42,896 bases of DNA from the NCBI GenBank assembly GCA_003220435.1, contig QHSL01000093.1, positions 1 through 42,896 on the forward strand, in the 5' to 3' direction. Position 1 is the first letter of the stretch, and every line of letters begins with the position of its first letter. The position numbers were made by a program, and so were the translations under genes. The notes under the pieces were generated by a model that had not been told where the DNA came from, ran no database searches, and worked only from the letters and a program-made list of their open reading frames with translations. Source of the DNA: Candidatus Rokuibacteriota bacterium (GTDB lineage: Bacteria; Methylomirabilota; Methylomirabilia; Rokubacteriales; CSP1-6). This document shows, piece by piece, positions 34,563 through 42,263 of this stretch.

Positions 34563-36260
34563 TCAGCTCGGGGTGGCGGCGCCCAGACCCCAGGCCGGGT
34601 CGAGGTCAGGGAAGCAGAAGTCTTCGCGCTCGAGGCGGCGCAGCGAGTGCTCCGCGTCGGGCGAGAGCGCGCCGCCCGTCTCGAGCGAGCGGGCCATCTC
34701 GCAGAGCCGCTTGAACTCGGCGTAGTGCTCGGCGACTCGCCGCTCGGCGTAGTCGGCGGCCGAGCGCGTCGTGATCAGGAACTGCCAGTCGGAGGACTGG
34801 AGCAGCAGGAGCTCGCGCGTCGCCTGGACGAGCACGCGGCGAAGCTCGGGCGGCCCACCGCCGAGGCGCGCGAGATGCGCGACCCACTCGGCCTCGGCGC
34901 TGTAGATTCGGTCCCACGTCCACTCGGTGTCGCGGTTGAGCCACACGCGATGGTCGCCGCCTTCGCCCCACGAGCCTTCGGGCAGCGAGAGCGTCGCCCG
35001 CGGCGGCACCGCCTCGAGCGCCTCGCCGAGCGTGGTGCGCAGGACGTCGGCGCGGGCCATCTCGCGGGCGACGTGCTCGAGCCACAGCGGTCCCTCGAAC
35101 CACCAGTGGCCGAACAGCTCGGAGTCGTACGGCGAGCAGACCACGGCCGGGCCGCTGCCGCTCGCCCGCGCCAGCGTGTCCGTCACCAGCTCGACGAAGT
35201 GACGCGCGTGCTGGCCAACCTTCTGGGCGGCGGCGTCCGGGTTGTAGACCGCCTTCGTGCCGAAATCGCCCAGGTTGTCCGTGATCCGCCAGAACCGCAG
35301 TCCGCCCGGGAAGTGCTTCTTGTGGAACTCGAGGTACGCGTACTCGCCGGGATAGCCGTGCTCGCGGCTCCACACCTGGAGGGTCGACCGCGGATCGCGG
35401 AAGAAGGCGACGGCGTGGCCGGCGCCCCCGCGGGAGGCGACGCGATAGGGTGCATAGGGGGAGCGGCCCTCGGGGGACGGCATCGCCGCGATCGGCTCGC
35501 TCCGGCCTTGCTTGAGCGGGATGTAGTCGCGATAGAGGAAGACCGGCTGGCCCGCGCCGACCAGGTGAGAGTCGGCGACGAAGTACTCGATCCCGTGCTG
35601 CGCCAGCAGCTCCTCCACGCCGGGCCGGACGCGGCGGTCGCGGCCACTGTCGCGCCCGGTCGGCGGCGTCCACTCGTACCGGGGCCGGTAGGCGCATTCC
35701 GGCAGCCAGATGCCGCGCGGCGCCCGCCCGAAGTGCCGGCGGTGCGTCTCGACCGCGGTGCGTAGCTGCAGGTGAATCGACTCGTCGCGCGCCAGCAACG
35801 GTAGATAGCCGTGGGTCGCCGCGCAGGTGATGATCTCCACGTGGCCCGCCCGCTGCAGATCGGCGAACGTCCCGGGAATGTCACCGCCGATCCGCCGGTG
35901 CATCTCCCACATCCGCTCGAAGAACTCCTCCCAGAAGTGGGTGAGACGCACGATCTCCTTTTCGCCCTCGCGGGCGAAGTAGTCGCGCGATTCGGCGCAG
36001 GCGCGCCGCAGATTGTCGTGGTAATAAGAAAGCTCCTGCTGGAATTCGGGCGAGGCGAGTTGCTCCGTCAGCACCGGTGAGAGGTTGAGGGTCCACTTGG
36101 GCGAGATGCCGTCGGCGATGAGGCGGTGCGCCGTCTCCAGCAGCGGCAAATAGCACTCGAAGGTGGCCTCGCAGAGCCAGTCGCTGCCGTGGGGCCAGCG
36201 GCCGTGATTGACCACCATCGGAAGATGAGTGTGAAGTACGAGGGCGAACGGTGATGCCAT
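34563..36260 (-). CDS. GH57 1,4-alpha-glucan branching enzyme (DUF1957 type)
   Basis: 565 residues from ATG 36260 (MASPFALVLHTHLPMVVNHGRWP), the usual N-terminus with the HTHLP motif; the frame upstream runs into treZ DNA. Catalytic nucleophile Glu188 in GIWLPECAYRP and acid/base Asp379 in SPYDSELFGHWWFEGP match the Glu/Asp pair of characterised archaeal and bacterial GH57 branching enzymes. The C-terminal helical DUF1957 region includes LLLLQSSDWQFLITTRSAADYAE. It makes alpha-1,6 branches in the polymer extended by GlgE. Divergent from treZ, with only 22 bp between start codons. Confidence 0.9.
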   Translation of the reverse strand: MASPFALVLHTHLPMVVNHGRWPHGSDWLCEATFECYLPLLETAHRLIADGISPKWTLNLSPVLTEQLASPEFQQELSYYHDNLRRACAESRDYFAREGEKEIVRLTHFWEEFFERMWEMHRRIGGDIPGTFADLQRAGHVEIITCAATHGYLPLLARDESIHLQLRTAVETHRRHFGRAPRGIWLPECAYRPRYEWTPPTGRDSGRDRRVRPGVEELLAQHGIEYFVADSHLVGAGQPVFLYRDYIPLKQGRSEPIAAMPSPEGRSPYAPYRVASRGGAGHAVAFFRDPRSTLQVWSREHGYPGEYAYLEFHKKHFPGGLRFWRITDNLGDFGTKAVYNPDAAAQKVGQHARHFVELVTDTLARASGSGPAVVCSPYDSELFGHWWFEGPLWLEHVAREMARADVLRTTLGEALEAVPPRATLSLPEGSWGEGGDHRVWLNRDTEWTWDRIYSAEAEWVAHLARLGGGPPELRRVLVQATRELLLLQSSDWQFLITTRSAADYAERRVAEHYAEFKRLCEMARSLETGGALSPDAEHSLRRLEREDFCFPDLDPAWGLGAATPS

Positions 36261-36282
36261 GGGGCTTGCTTCATTGGACCGT

Positions 36283-38070
36283 ATGACCGCTCTCGGTGCA
36301 AGCCTTCTCGACAACGGCGTCACATTCCGGGTGTGGGCGCCTCGCTGCCGCTCGGTCGACGTCACGGTCGACGGCCGGCCGCCCGAGCCGCTCGCCCTAC
36401 GCGGGTCCGGGCTGTTCGAGACGACGCTCGAGGGCGTGGCGGAGGGCGCGCGTTACCGGTACCGGCTCGACAGCGAGCGCTACCGGCCGGACCCGGCATC
36501 ACGCTCCCAGCCCGAGGGCGTCCACGGCCCGTCGGTCGTGATCGACCCCAACCGGTTCGTGTGGACCGATCATGAGTTTCCCGGCCACGCCGCCCCTGAC
36601 CTCATCGTCTACGAGATCCACGTAGGCACGTTCACGGCGGCGGGCACCTTCGAGGGGATCATTTCCCACGTGGCCCGCCTGGTCGAGCTCGGCGTCACCG
36701 CGCTCGAGCTGATGCCGGTCGCCGAGTTTCCAGGCTCGCGCAACTGGGGTTACGACGGGGTGCACCTGTTCGCGCCGCAGTCGACCTACGGTGGGCCCCG
36801 CGGCTTGCGCCGGCTGGTCGACGCCTGCCACGCGCGCGGCCTCTCGGTGTTCCTGGACGTCGTGTACAACCACCTGGGCCCGGAAGGGAACTACCTTGCG
36901 GAGTACGGGCCGTACTTCACCGACCGTCACTCGACGCCCTGGGGCCCGGGAGTGAACTACGACGGGCCCGGCGGCGAGGGCGCGCGCCGTCACGTGGTCG
37001 AGAACGGGCGCATGTGGGTTCGCGAGTTCCACATCGACGGCTTCCGCCTCGACGCGATCCACGCGATCCGCGACGCGAGCCCCCGGCACATCCTCACCGA
37101 GTTCGCCGAGGCCGTCCGCTCCGAGGCCGCCCAGATCGGCCGGCGCGTGCACGTGATCGCCGAATCGCACGACAACGACCGGCGGCTCGTGCTGCCGGTC
37201 AGCGCGGGCGGGCTCGGCCTCGACGCGGTCTGGTCGGACGATTTCCACCACGCGCTGCATCGCGCGCTCACCGGCGAGACGACCGGCTACTACGTGGACT
37301 TCGGCGCCGATCGCCACCTGGAGCGGGCGATCGCCGAGGGGTTCGCGTTCCAGGGCGAGCCGTCGGAATACTGGGGGCGCCCACGCGGGACGCCGAGCGC
37401 CGATCTGCCCGGCGACCGGTTCGTGGTCTTCCTGCAGAACCACGACCAGATCGGCAATCGCTCCCAGGGGGATCGGCTCGGCACGCTGGTGCCGTTCGAC
37501 GCGCTGAAGCTCGCCGCCGGCCTGCTTTTCGTCAGCCCGGCGGTGCCGCTGCTCTTCATGGGCGAGGAATATGCCGAGACGGCGCGCTTCCAGTTCTTCA
37601 CCTCGTTCCTCGACAAGCGGCTGACCGAGGCGGTGCGCCGCGGCCGGGCCGAGGAGTTCAAGCGGTTCGCGTGGCGCGGGCCCATGTCTGACCCGGACTC
37701 CCCGAACACGTTCGTGAGCTCGCGGCTCAGCCACTCGCTCGCATCGGCCCCGCGCCGTCGCGGCCTTCGCGAGTATTATCGGCGCTGGCTGACGCTGCGC
37801 CGGACGCACCCCGCGCTCGGCACGCGGGGCAAGGAGCTGACACGAGTGACGCGCGACGCGTCCGGAGTGCTGACCGTGATCCGTGCGAGCGCCGACGGCA
37901 ACGAGCTGAGGCTGGTCGCGAACCTCACGCCGAAGACGCAGTTCATGCCGCCCCTCGCCCCGCCGGCCTGGCGCGTGGTGCTCGACAGCGACGCCGAGAG
38001 CTTCGGCGGGACCGGTGCCGCGGCCCCGCTGGCGCCGTACCAGTGTCTGCTCTTAGAAGCTCAACGCTGA
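36283..38070 (+). CDS. treZ: Malto-oligosyltrehalose trehalohydrolase TreZ
   Basis: 595-residue GH13_10 enzyme that releases trehalose from maltooligosyl-trehalose. ATG 36283 gives MTALGASLLDNGVTFRVWAP; an ATG at 36259 would overlap the divergent gene's start. N-terminal beta domain, then EIHVGTFTAAGTFEGI, ELMPVAEFPGSRNWGYDGVHLFAPQSTYGGP, nucleophile Asp257 (GFRLDAIHAIRD), acid/base Glu294 (VIAESHDND) and Asp388 (QNHDQIGNR). The usual partner TreY is not seen here; a TreZ without TreY nearby could act with a distant treY. Confidence 0.94.
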   Translation: MTALGASLLDNGVTFRVWAPRCRSVDVTVDGRPPEPLALRGSGLFETTLEGVAEGARYRYRLDSERYRPDPASRSQPEGVHGPSVVIDPNRFVWTDHEFPGHAAPDLIVYEIHVGTFTAAGTFEGIISHVARLVELGVTALELMPVAEFPGSRNWGYDGVHLFAPQSTYGGPRGLRRLVDACHARGLSVFLDVVYNHLGPEGNYLAEYGPYFTDRHSTPWGPGVNYDGPGGEGARRHVVENGRMWVREFHIDGFRLDAIHAIRDASPRHILTEFAEAVRSEAAQIGRRVHVIAESHDNDRRLVLPVSAGGLGLDAVWSDDFHHALHRALTGETTGYYVDFGADRHLERAIAEGFAFQGEPSEYWGRPRGTPSADLPGDRFVVFLQNHDQIGNRSQGDRLGTLVPFDALKLAAGLLFVSPAVPLLFMGEEYAETARFQFFTSFLDKRLTEAVRRGRAEEFKRFAWRGPMSDPDSPNTFVSSRLSHSLASAPRRRGLREYYRRWLTLRRTHPALGTRGKELTRVTRDASGVLTVIRASADGNELRLVANLTPKTQFMPPLAPPAWRVVLDSDAESFGGTGAAAPLAPYQCLLLEAQR

Positions 38071-38072
38071 CC

Positions 38073-39101
38073 GTGCCGCGCCGCCCTCCGGACCTCATCG
38101 ACCAGATCCTGGCCCTCGACCCCGCGCATCGCGCGATCGCGGCGTTCTCGACGCCCCGCGCCGCGGCCGCGGCCGCGCGCGCGCTGCGAGATGCGCGGCG
38201 CGTCCTGATCGTCACGGGCTTCACCGTCCAGCCCGGCATGCCCGAGACCGACGGACCCCCGGGCGCCGCGGTGCTCGGCCGCGCGCTGCGCCGGGTCGGC
38301 GCGCAGGTCCGCTACGTGACCGATGCCGCCAACGTGCCGCTGGTGGAGGCCGCGCTCAAGACGCTCGATGAGCCGCTGGACGTCACGATCTACCCGGGCG
38401 AAGCCGACGGCGCCCGCCGGCTGCTCGTCAGCGAGCGGCCGACGCATCTCGTCGCGATCGAACGCCCAGGACGGAACCGCGCGGGGGAGTACCTGAACAT
38501 GCGTGGCGATTCGGTCGCCGCGTTCAACGCGCGAATCGACGAGCTGTTTGTTGTAGCGGGGGTTGTTGGAGCGGGGGCTGTTGTAGCGAGGGCCGTTGTA
38601 GCGGGGGCCGTGAGGCCGGCGCATGCCGAGGGTGGCCTGAGAAAGGCGCGAGCCGGCTCCGGGTCCGCGGACAACCGTCGTGGGGCGAGCCGATTCAGGA
38701 GGCCGGTGACGGTGGGGATCGGCGACGGCGGCAACGAGATCGGCATGGGCGCGATGCGGGCCAAGCTCGCCCGGATCGACGCGCTGCGCGCCCGGATCGC
38801 CACGGTCGTGCGGGTCGACCATCTGGTCGTGGCCGGAGTCTCCAACTGGGGTAGCTACGGCGTCGTCGCGGCGCTCGCCCGGCTCACCGGCGTCGACCTC
38901 CTGCACACGCCCGAGATCGAGCGGAGGCTCATCGCGGCGTGCGTGGCGGCGGGAGCCTGCGACGGGATCACCCGGCGCCGCGAGCCGACCGTAGACGGAT
39001 TGGGGGCCGAGGTGCACGCCGCCGTCGTCGAGCTTCTTCGATTGGCGTCCCGTTCCGGTATATTGGAAAGCAGCCGGCAGGGGAGAGGAACGAGAACATG
39101 A
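38073..39101 (+). CDS. DUF4392 / D-glutamate cyclase-like protein with repeat-derived insert
   Basis: 342 residues from GTG 38073, two bases after treZ. Family features are VLIVTGFTVQPGMPETDGPPGA, AIERPGRNRAGEYLNMRG and VTVGIGDGGNEIGMGAM with SNWGSYGVVAALARLTG and LLHTPEIE. Characterised relatives convert D-glutamate to 5-oxo-D-proline. Between DELF and VTVGIGDGG, which usually lie a few residues apart, there is an insert of about 50 residues. It starts with four 15-nt tandem repeats and continues with Arg/Ser-rich sequence. The reading frame survives; activity may not. Confidence 0.8.
   Translation: MPRRPPDLIDQILALDPAHRAIAAFSTPRAAAAAARALRDARRVLIVTGFTVQPGMPETDGPPGAAVLGRALRRVGAQVRYVTDAANVPLVEAALKTLDEPLDVTIYPGEADGARRLLVSERPTHLVAIERPGRNRAGEYLNMRGDSVAAFNARIDELFVVAGVVGAGAVVARAVVAGAVRPAHAEGGLRKARAGSGSADNRRGASRFRRPVTVGIGDGGNEIGMGAMRAKLARIDALRARIATVVRVDHLVVAGVSNWGSYGVVAALARLTGVDLLHTPEIERRLIAACVAAGACDGITRRREPTVDGLGAEVHAAVVELLRLASRSGILESSRQGRGTRT
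38550..38609 (+). repeat. Four 15-bp tandem repeats inside the DUF4392 gene
   Basis: Units at 38550, 38565, 38580 and 38595 follow the pattern GTTGTAGCGGGGGYY with one to three differences. They encode VVAGV-VGAGA-VVARA-VVAGA in frame. Because the unit is a multiple of three, slippage would change length without shifting the frame. Confidence 0.9.
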
Positions 39102-40420
39102 CGATCCACGAGGAATACCGCGCTAAGCACGCCAAGTCCCTCACGCTCTACGAGCGGGCCCGCCGCTCGATCCCGGGCGGTATCACCCACGACATCCGTC
39201 ATCTGGTCCCGTTTCCGACCTACGTCGAGCGCGCGGCCGGCACGCGCAAGTGGGACGTCGACGGCAACGAGTACGTCGACTACTGGATGGGGCACGGCGC
39301 GCTCTTCCTGGGTCACTGCCACCCCGCGGTCGTCAAGGCCGTCCAGGATCAGGTGGCGCGCGGCACTCACCTGGGCGCCTGCCACGAGCTGGAGGTGCGC
39401 TGGGCCGAGCTGGTGACGAAGCTCATCCCGTGCGCGGAGCAGGTGCGGTTCACGATGTCGGGGACCGAGTCGACGCACCTGGCGATGCGGGTGGCGCGCG
39501 CCTACACCGGGCGATCGAAGATCGTGAAGTTCACGGGACACTTCCACGGCTGGCACGACGGCGCGGTCGCCGGCGTGAACCCGCCGTACGAAGTGCCGAT
39601 GTCGGCGGGCGTGCCCGGCGCCATGCTCGACCAGGTGGTCATCTGTCCGCCGAACGACATCAAGGCAGTGCAAGTCGCGCTCGAGCGCGGCGACGTCGCG
39701 GCGGTCATCCTCGAGCCGGCCGGCGGGCAGGCGGGGACGACGCCGACCCTCCCGGGGTATCTGCAAGAGCTGCGCGCGCTGACGGAGCGCCACGGTGTCG
39801 TGCTGATCTTCGACGAGGTCATCACCGGCTTCCGCTACTCGCCGGGCGGCGCCCAGGCGTACTTCGGCGTCATGCCCGATCTGACGACGCTCGCCAAGAT
39901 CGTCGCCGGCGGGCTGCCCGGCGGCGCCCTCTGCGGCAAGCGTCCCCTGATGTCCCAGCTCGCGTTCCGGGGCGATCCCGACTGGGACCGCAGCCAGCGC
40001 GTGGCCCACGCCGGAACGTTCAACGCCAACCCGCTCTGCGCCGCCGCGGCGATCGCGACGCTGGAGCTGGTCGCGGACGATGCGCACCAGACCCGCGCGA
40101 ACAAGCAGGGCGAGGAGCTACGGCGCGGCCTCAGCGAGGCGATGAAGCGCACGGGCGCCCCCGGTGTGTGCTACGGCGAGGCGTCGATCTACCACGTGTC
40201 GTTCGAGGGCAAGCCCGGCCTCGCCGGCCACGACCGGCCGCGGCGCTCGAGTCTCTATCATCTGCTGCGCTGCGCCCTGATGAACAACGGCGTCGATTCC
40301 TCGATGAACCACGGCTGGATCTCGGCCATCCACAACGACGAGGACCTCGAGCGCACCCTGCGAGGCTACGAGCGGGCCTTCCAGGCGATGGTCGCCGAGG
40401 GCGCGTTCAAGGGCGCATGA
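39098..40420 (+). CDS. Class III PLP aminotransferase, glutamate-1-semialdehyde aminomutase-like
   Basis: 440 residues; ATG 39098 overlaps the previous stop and has GGGGAGAGGA upstream. Aminotransferase III fold: RSIPGGITHDIRH, GNEYVDYWMGHGALFLGHCHP, MSGTESTHLAMRVARAYTGR, FHGWHDGAV, LIFDEVITGFRYSPGGAQAYFGVMPDL, PLP-lysine in LTTLAKIVAGGLPGGALCGKR, and HAGTFNANPLCAAAAIATL. Close to HemL but with changes (DIRHLVPFP), so it may be an amino acid transaminase or aminomutase of other substrate. Neighbouring D-glutamate-type enzyme hints at glutamate chemistry. Confidence 0.85.
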   Translation: MTIHEEYRAKHAKSLTLYERARRSIPGGITHDIRHLVPFPTYVERAAGTRKWDVDGNEYVDYWMGHGALFLGHCHPAVVKAVQDQVARGTHLGACHELEVRWAELVTKLIPCAEQVRFTMSGTESTHLAMRVARAYTGRSKIVKFTGHFHGWHDGAVAGVNPPYEVPMSAGVPGAMLDQVVICPPNDIKAVQVALERGDVAAVILEPAGGQAGTTPTLPGYLQELRALTERHGVVLIFDEVITGFRYSPGGAQAYFGVMPDLTTLAKIVAGGLPGGALCGKRPLMSQLAFRGDPDWDRSQRVAHAGTFNANPLCAAAAIATLELVADDAHQTRANKQGEELRRGLSEAMKRTGAPGVCYGEASIYHVSFEGKPGLAGHDRPRRSSLYHLLRCALMNNGVDSSMNHGWISAIHNDEDLERTLRGYERAFQAMVAEGAFKGA

Positions 40421-40854
40421 CGCACGCGCGCCGGCGCCGCGCCGTCGGGGGCGTCGCGATCGGCCTGGCTCTGTTTCTCCTGGCGGGCGGCTGTGTCTAC
40501 TACCCGACCGTGGCCGATGTCGGCGGCGTCCGCATCCAGCCCGAGCACGGGCGCGTGGTCCGCAGCGGCGAGGGGGCGCTCTTCTTCGTGGATCTCAACA
40601 GCACCGGGATGTTCGAGGACGTGCTCGTGCGCGTGGAGACGCCCATCGCCAAGCGCGCCCAGCTCGTGGGCGCCAACGGCGGCCAGCTCTCCAAGCTCAC
40701 CGTGCCCGGCACGAGCCTCGTGCGCCTGCACGCCAGCGGCGAGCGTGTCGCGCTCTCGGAGCTGACGCGTGAGCTCAAGGCCGGCGAGGTCGTCATCGTC
40801 ACGCTGTTCTTCCAGAAGTACGGCGCGCTCGGCGTCGTCTCGTCGGTCGAGTAG
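40417..40854 (+). CDS. PCuAC-like periplasmic lipoprotein without copper ligands
   Basis: 145 residues; ATG 40417 overlaps the previous stop (ATGA). N-terminal hydrophobic signal ends at a lipobox-like LAGGC. The body follows the PCu(A)C/DUF461 cupredoxin-like fold: FEDVLVRVETPIAKRAQLV, LTVPGTSLVRLHASGERVALSEL, LKAGEVVIVTLFFQKYG. True PCu(A)C proteins bind copper through spaced His and Met residues; the expected Met-x-Met and His-x-Met positions read other residues here, so copper delivery is unlikely. Confidence 0.7.
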   Translation: MTHARRRRAVGGVAIGLALFLLAGGCVYYPTVADVGGVRIQPEHGRVVRSGEGALFFVDLNSTGMFEDVLVRVETPIAKRAQLVGANGGQLSKLTVPGTSLVRLHASGERVALSELTRELKAGEVVIVTLFFQKYGALGVVSSVE

Positions 40855-40884
40855 CCTCCACGTCGTCTTCAGCCGCGTCGAAAG

Positions 40885-40913
40885 TAGACGCGTTCACGCG
40901 CGTCTGCTATCCT
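40885..40913 (+). promoter_or_regulatory. tRNA-Phe promoter
   Basis: TAGACG (40885-40890), 17-bp spacer, TATCCT (40908-40913); each box matches four of six consensus bases. The expected start near 40920 is six bases before the mature tRNA 5' end. Confidence 0.5.
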
Positions 40914-40925
40914 CACGCGTCTGGT

Positions 40926-41001
<76 letters not shown>

Positions 41002-41036
41002 TTCCAATTACTTACGCGCCATCGTGCACTGGACGA

Positions 41037-41055
41037 AAAATCCTGGTGTCGGCGG
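41037..41055 (+). repeat. Partial tRNA-Phe duplicate (att-like scar)
   Basis: 19 bases identical to tRNA-Phe positions 40960-40978 (anticodon loop to T-stem), with further similarity outside: GGAC before it and GTTC/CCCG-like T-arm after. The copy cannot fold as a tRNA. Direct repeats of tRNA segments next to a tRNA gene usually mark integration of a mobile element; here the copies are only 77 bp apart, so any element has been lost. Confidence 0.7.
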
Positions 41056-41338
41056 GTTCCCGCCCCATCAGGTTTCAGCGACTTAACGAACGCCCTCTCC
41101 GTGCTGTAACCGAAAGTGTCACCGGAATTGTCACCGAACGCGGAATTCTGCCGGCACTCTCACGTCTACCGGCGGCGCGGCAGCCCGGACACCACGATCT
41201 ACTGCCACCGTCTCGAGCGATACGTGCCGCGCGACATCGTGGGTGCAGCGAGTTCAGGGCGATCACCGCGCTGAGCCTCAGCGGGATGGCCGACATCGCG
41301 CTTCACGTCGACCCACGCCCCGGCATCAGCGACGGCAG
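41056..41338. other. Unassigned stretch after the tRNA duplicate
   Basis: A plus-strand frame starting inside the tRNA runs to 41348, but it has no motif and no ribosome binding site. Words GTGTCACCG and TTGTCACCG occur near 41115-41135. This may be left-over element DNA; no integrase signature was found. Confidence 0.4.
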
Positions 41339-42238
41339 CTACCGCTGAGGTTGTGGTCGGGTTCGTCGGGTCGTTGGCCGCGTCGACCCTGCTGACGGCT
41401 TGCCGCGCCGAGTTCTGCCCGTCTCAGACTGCGCTCCGCCGCGCTTTCCGAGCGGCTCGCTTCGCGTTCGTCTCTGCTTCCCGGCCCTCGTGACGTCGGG
41501 CGACTCGGCCTCGATCTCGATCCCAAACACGTCCGCCAGCTTCCCGACGGCAATCCGCTTCCCCGCGCCCGCGTCGGCTCGTGAGATGACTCCGGCCGTG
41601 GCCGAGCTCAGGAGCTCAGCCTGATCGACCTGACGCAGGGTGAAGAACAGCTCGGGCCTCTGGTCGAGGCGCGCGCCCACGCCGTACAGGACCGCCGCCA
41701 CGTGCTTGCACATGCCCGCCCAGTCCGGGCACGAGCACTCCATCGTGATCTCGCGCGGTTCGGGGAACAGCCCCTCCTTGGCGTCGGCTAGCACCGCCAG
41801 CACCTCCGCGGACAGCTCCCCCCGCAGGAGCCCCACCAGAGACCCTATTCGGCCCGTGCAGCAGCTCACGACGCCGCGCCAGCGCGCCCGCTTCATTTGA
41901 GCGATGCGGACCGTCACCGTGTACAGCTCGCTCCCCGCGACGAGCGCCTCGACCTTGCCCTTCGCGATCGCCAGATCCACCACCGAGCCGTTGCGCACGT
42001 AGGTGCGCCCGCGCGGCAGCCGGTTGGCGAAGTCCATGTAGCGCTCGAGGTTGTCGCACCAGGCCCTGCCCCAGAAGGTGGTCGCGATGCCCCGCCCGCG
42101 ACGCGGGATCACGACCGGCTCGGCGGCCCGTCCGCGCTTCTTGGCGACCCTGGCGATCGCCTTGGCGGCGCGCGCCTTCTTCTCCGCCACCGAGACGTAC
42201 GGGCGAGGGCTCCAGCCACCGTAACCGTACCAAGCCAT
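41339..42238 (-). CDS. SWIM zinc-finger protein
   Basis: 299 residues from ATG 42238 (GAGGAGACG upstream). The N-terminal third is basic (VAEKKARAAKAIARVAKKRG). FWGRAWCDNLERYMDFANRLPRGRTYVRNGSVVDL is the usual front region of SWIM proteins encoded next to SNF2 helicases. The SWIM finger is CSCPDWAGMCKHVAAVLYGVG (C-x-C-xn-C-x-H). The last 60 residues are Arg/Lys/Thr-rich and disordered. It follows the SNF2 gene by 25 bases and likely works with it on DNA or chromatin-like complexes. Confidence 0.92.
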   Translation of the reverse strand: MAWYGYGGWSPRPYVSVAEKKARAAKAIARVAKKRGRAAEPVVIPRRGRGIATTFWGRAWCDNLERYMDFANRLPRGRTYVRNGSVVDLAIAKGKVEALVAGSELYTVTVRIAQMKRARWRGVVSCCTGRIGSLVGLLRGELSAEVLAVLADAKEGLFPEPREITMECSCPDWAGMCKHVAAVLYGVGARLDQRPELFFTLRQVDQAELLSSATAGVISRADAGAGKRIAVGKLADVFGIEIEAESPDVTRAGKQRRTRSEPLGKRGGAQSETGRTRRGKPSAGSTRPTTRRTRPQPQR

Positions 42239-42263
42239 CGCGTCTCCTCGTCGCGCCCCGCGT

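Noticed and set aside
41080-41340. Possible integrase remnant next to the tRNA-Phe duplicate.
   Set aside because: No tyrosine-recombinase motif (R...HxxR...Y) could be read in any frame.
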